From Glaciecola sp. 33A (lineage in GTDB: Bacteria; Pseudomonadota; Gammaproteobacteria; Enterobacterales; Alteromonadaceae), in contig NZ_PJAR01000040.1 of NCBI RefSeq assembly GCF_002836745.1, positions 62,001-126,000 of the forward strand: a stretch of 64,000 bases of DNA. The letters run 5' to 3'. The notes beneath the pieces were generated by a model, which was not told where the DNA came from, searched no databases, and worked only from the letters and a program-made list of their open reading frames with translations. The translations under genes were made by a program, and so were the position numbers. Positions 63,123 through 64,000 of the stretch are shown here, in pieces (within the stretch, counting starts at the first letter, position 1; each line of letters starts with the position of its first letter).

Positions 63123-63881
63123 ATGGATGAATTACTAGATTTTACCGGAAAAGTAGCATTGATCACCGGTGCTGGTGGCGGTTTTGGCCGTTTGTTAGCG
63201 CAAGGACTCGCCAAACGCGGATGTAAATTGGTGATAAGTGATATCAATCAACAAAACGTAGATGCAACATTTGCCTCTTTACCAGACCAAGACAATGCAA
63301 TCTCGATGTTATGTGATGTTTCCAAAGAACAAGATTGTAAAAGTATGGTCGATAGTGCCTTACAGAAATTTGGCAAAGTGGATATTGGCGTCAACAATGC
63401 GGGTATTGCTCACGCTTTGACGCCTTTACATAAATTGACTGCAGAGACTATGCATAGTCAATTTAACGTGAACGTAAATGGTGTACTGTTTGGTATGAAA
63501 TATCAAATTGAAGCGATGCTTAAGCAAGGCGAAGGGCACGTGCTTAATATCAGTTCGTTAGCAGGTTTAGGCGGAGCACCAAAAGGCGGAGCTTACGCCG
63601 CAGCCAAACACGCGGTAGTAGGCTTGACCAGAACAGCCGCTGTGGAATATGCCAGAAAAGGCGTGCGTTGCAATGCCATTTGTCCCTTCTACAGTCCGAC
63701 CGCTATTTTAGGTGAATTTGCGTCAGAAGAAGGACAAGCGCAATTAGCAAGAGGCACACCGATGAAACGCTTGTCTAAACCACAGGAAGTGGTGAACGCC
63801 ATGTTACTGATTTTGTCCCCGGGTAATTCGTATATGACAGGACAAACTATCGCTATTGATGGCGGTGTGACGGCTTGGTAG
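63123..63881 (+). CDS. Short-chain dehydrogenase/reductase
   Basis: 252 residues from the ATG at 63123, chosen because MDELLDFTGKVALITG is the normal N-terminus and a GGAAC lies about 7 bases upstream; a TTG frame from 63084 adds 13 residues without support. The cofactor motif is TGAGGGFG, the NNAG motif is NNAGIAHA, and the active-site YxxxK is YAAAKHA with an upstream Ser in NISSLAG. This is a classical NAD(P)-dependent SDR. The C-terminus PMKRLSKPQEVVNAMLLI and YMTGQTIAIDGG is typical. It precedes a probable acyl-CoA ligase gene, so a fatty-acid or alcohol oxidation pathway is possible. Confidence 0.93.
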   Translation: MDELLDFTGKVALITGAGGGFGRLLAQGLAKRGCKLVISDINQQNVDATFASLPDQDNAISMLCDVSKEQDCKSMVDSALQKFGKVDIGVNNAGIAHALTPLHKLTAETMHSQFNVNVNGVLFGMKYQIEAMLKQGEGHVLNISSLAGLGGAPKGGAYAAAKHAVVGLTRTAAVEYARKGVRCNAICPFYSPTAILGEFASEEGQAQLARGTPMKRLSKPQEVVNAMLLILSPGNSYMTGQTIAIDGGVTAW

Positions 63882-63954
63882 CAGCTTTACATAAAAAGCG
63901 ACGTGCTAAGCAAATATGATAAATGGATATAACACATAATTTACAGGAAAAAAT

Positions 63955-64000
63955 ATGCAAGCTTTGATGATGAATTCCCAGTTAATGATCTCCTCAATAC
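63955..64000 (+). CDS. Start of a probable acyl-CoA synthetase gene (cut by window end)
   Basis: An ATG at 63955 with CAGGAAA upstream opens a frame reading QALMMNSQLMISSI before the window ends. The MM-x-x-x-L-x-I-S-S-I pattern is common at the start of medium/long-chain fatty-acid CoA ligases, often written MMDRPLLISSL. Only 15 codons are visible, so the call is tentative. Confidence 0.45.
   Translation, partial: MQALMMNSQLMISSI

Overview
The window looks like chromosomal DNA from a marine gammaproteobacterium of the Alteromonadales, Glaciecola/Paraglaciecola-like. This rests on the protein families present (M16 and S9 peptidases, TonB-dependent receptor, PEP-CTERM proteins, CstA, c-di-GMP proteins), moderate-to-low G+C and a gammaproteobacterial tRNA-Ile(CAU). 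The genus is an inference. No rRNA, CRISPR array or plasmid backbone was seen.

Region 1 (1-34.8 kb) is mostly core genome. It holds a truncated M16 lipoprotein peptidase, a secreted proline-iminopeptidase-like hydrolase beside an APC-like permease, and a NarL/DesK-type two-component pair that runs into a ClpP-like envelope protein. It continues with a signal-peptide methyltransferase, glutamine-dependent NAD synthetase (nadE), a TerB-like protein, a WYL regulator of the BrxR/CapW type, a deacetylase, a GGDEF/EAL protein with a degenerate GGDEF site, a bacterial PH-domain pair and a divergent ohrR/ohr pair with two operator-like palindromes. An S9 peptidase and cstA follow. A TPP riboswitch then leads a thiamine operon, thiD-thiO-thiS-thiG-thiE-thiF-tenA, plus a sodium/solute symporter. 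Scattered between these genes are broken genes: a DUF2306-like frameshifted gene, a sensor remnant, a kinase tail and an orphan PEP-CTERM tail.

Region 2 (34.8-45.4 kb) is insertion-sequence debris around one intact metabolic cluster. It contains a decayed IS3 copy fused to a 131-bp repeat that also occurs at 26.8 kb. The cluster, transcribed on the minus strand, is cyclase-family hydrolase, TonB receptor, NCS1 permease and LuxR regulator. It probably imports and hydrolyses a small N-heterocycle or formamide. After it come an exported-protein pseudogene with two in-frame stops, an intact IS3-family element, another transposase remnant and a PEP-CTERM protein.

Region 3 (45.8-50.15 kb) looks like a piece of a sedentary integron without its integrase. 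Two attC-like sites are closely related to each other (47334-47429 and 50046-50145). A third plausible site and paired core-site motifs flank small cassette-like genes. One cassette encodes a DUF4062 (TIR-like) protein, and an IS110-family element sits next to a half attC.

Region 4 (50.19-56.8 kb) is an A+T-rich mobile-element relic. It has a tyrosine-recombinase tail, an unknown protein with a paralogue at 21.4 kb, a perfect 17-bp hairpin, an AlpA-like regulator, a small coupled gene, an HUH replication endonuclease of the phage gpA type and five iteron-like repeats. Facing it on the minus strand is a complete-looking retron: msr-msd RNA, effector with nucleoside-deoxyribosyltransferase-like and winged-helix parts, and reverse transcriptase. 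A tRNA-Ile(CAU) gene closes the region.

Region 5 (57-64 kb) returns to ordinary genome: an LrgA/LrgB pair, a response regulator-CheC protein with a PAS protein, two coupled Lcl/DUF1566-domain proteins, an SDR oxidoreductase and the start of a probable acyl-CoA ligase gene.
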